Below, piece after piece: positions 42,738 through 43,615 of a stretch of DNA of 43,615 nt. The stretch is from positions 1 to 43,615 of the forward strand of contig NZ_QCYM01000030.1 in the NCBI RefSeq assembly GCF_003075075.1, in the 5' to 3' direction. Source of the stretch: Labrenzia sp. 011. GTDB taxonomy: Bacteria > Pseudomonadota > Alphaproteobacteria > Rhizobiales > Stappiaceae. How positions within the stretch are numbered: position 1 is the stretch's first letter; each line of letters opens with the position of its first letter. The notes under the pieces are model-generated. The model did not search any database and was not told the DNA's origin. It was given only the letters and a program-made list of their open reading frames with translations. A program made the position numbers and the translations under genes.

Positions 42738-43615
42738 ATGCGTAGTTCAATATTATTTATTATTCCTGTACTGTTTTACATGGTTGTGCCAGATGCCGGC
42801 AGGGCGAACTCAATTTGTGAGGAAGCGTTTCAGAACATCAAAGGCGTAAGTGATGTTCCTAAATTGTTTTTCAGACGTATGCGATCAACTGGTCCGGAAT
42901 GGCTGGAAATCGGCAAACGTGGCCAGATCGTATTGCCTCAGGCCGATAGTCTGATACTCGCTATGATTGCTAACCGCGAGCGTAGTGGTCGGTCCGTGCT
43001 TAAGGTGGGCGTTCAGCCCGAAATGATCAGATCGGCGCGAAATGTGGAACTGCGGAAAAATGATTTGCCTGGGACGTGCGAAAACCGGAGACGCGGATTT
43101 GTCGGCAGGTTGTTGACCGCTTTGTCTGGTGGGGAAGGTGGCATGTTCGCAAATGGTGCAAGTGTGCGCGTGAAAGAATACCAAGCCTACCATCTGCAAG
43201 ACAAGGCGAACGACAATGCTGTGCTCTACCGGTTTCACGATTCGGTGGAAAATGCTGATGGAAAATGTGTCGCAACCGATGATGCGGAAAGCGGGAACCG
43301 GCGAGAATTTCTCTTTTCCAGCCCTGCAGAACGGCGTGTGAAAGCTCGCAATCTAAGGATAGCTTCGCTACTGAACAGCGTAGGACCCAGTTCGGCTGAA
43401 GCAGCGCCGCCCAAGTCAAGAGGTGCTGATCCAAAATCCTACGGTGCGCATAATTTTGACAAATTATATGTACACATGCTTGCAGTTGAGCCAAGACGCT
43501 CTGATAAGGATGCAGAGTTCGCATGCAAGTCTGTGAAAGTCCCTTTCCTCGTGAAAGGCGACGATGTTGTCGTGCAATTCAACAGACTGACTTTTCGCAA
43601 TACTCACAAGAAGCG
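42738..43615 (+). CDS. Secreted protein of unknown function (5' part, runs off the window)
   Basis: An open frame from ATG 42738 stays open for 292 codons to the window end. GGAG lies about 7 bases upstream. The start has a signal peptide: MRSSILFIIPVLFYMVVPDA followed by GRANS, with a likely cleavage after the Ala. Four Cys follow in the visible part (ICEEAF, GTCENR, GKCVAT, FACKSV), enough for two disulfides. Composition is more A+T-rich than the neighbours, so it may be acquired DNA. The C-terminus is missing. No family is recognised. Confidence 0.75.
   Translation, partial: MRSSILFIIPVLFYMVVPDAGRANSICEEAFQNIKGVSDVPKLFFRRMRSTGPEWLEIGKRGQIVLPQADSLILAMIANRERSGRSVLKVGVQPEMIRSARNVELRKNDLPGTCENRRRGFVGRLLTALSGGEGGMFANGASVRVKEYQAYHLQDKANDNAVLYRFHDSVENADGKCVATDDAESGNRREFLFSSPAERRVKARNLRIASLLNSVGPSSAEAAPPKSRGADPKSYGAHNFDKLYVHMLAVEPRRSDKDAEFACKSVKVPFLVKGDDVVVQFNRLTFRNTHKK

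Noticed and set aside
1..43615. CRISPR arrays, rRNA genes, insertion sequences
   Set aside because: I looked for spaced direct repeats, rRNA-like stretches and transposase genes and found none; the only mobile element gene is the integrase at the left edge.

Overview
This window is chromosomal DNA of an alphaproteobacterium. The taxonomic case is regulatory and syntenic: a SciP-type protein (DUF1153), a FlbD-type sigma-54 activator with a degenerate receiver domain, exact TTAA-N7-TTAA CtrA motifs, and the gene order sciP-fliF-fliG-fliH-fliN-flbD-flhA, which I recall from Caulobacter. Most of the window is GC-rich. The two ends, 1-2102 and 42563-43615, are visibly richer in A+T and look accessory. 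I cannot name a genus.

Region by region. (1) 1-2179: the edge of an integrated element. A tyrosine recombinase lies just beyond the 3' end of a tRNA-Met(CAT) gene that has its own good sigma-70 promoter. (2) 2291-15638: mnmA, then a flagellar cluster (fliK, flgD, sciP, fliF, fliG, fliH, fliN, flbD, flhA). A small protein gene of unknown function follows on the opposite strand, under a perfect CtrA motif. A near-consensus sigma-54 promoter sits before fliK. The promoter regions of fliK and fliF share a 13-bp palindrome, GGCAA-N3-TTGCC, which I propose as the FlbD site. (3) 15803-22427: housekeeping and unknown genes (two GNAT acetyltransferases, mtnA, a tail-anchored unknown protein, a metallophosphoesterase, a NUDIX hydrolase, a glutathionyl-hydroquinone reductase). 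This region also holds two tandem 40-residue mini-proteins with their own terminator. (4) 22464-29346: a MoxR / DUF58 / BatA-DUF4159 / VWA-like membrane-protein operon on the minus strand. (5) 29733-32530: an overlapping operon DUF1285, CoA-type NUDIX, DUF6111, CCA-adding enzyme. (6) 32629-42562: an HD-GYP protein, hemF, trmL, two paralogous ABC exporters, a DUF2177 membrane protein, and a PAS / GGDEF-EAL protein split by one in-frame amber codon. (7) 42738-43615: the start of a secreted protein that runs off the window.

How the parts fit. The flagellar block can be read as a cell-cycle circuit. CtrA would switch on fliF and the small gene at 15304-15579, SciP would restrain CtrA, and FlbD encoded in the fliF operon would activate the sigma-54 promoter of fliK and feed back on fliF. 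Cyclic-di-GMP enzymes (HD-GYP, GGDEF with a dead EAL) nearby fit a motility or surface lifestyle. The least explained items are the CtrA-linked small protein, the tandem mini-proteins, the amber-split cyclase, the third copy of the palindrome at 39945 and the truncated secreted protein at the right edge.
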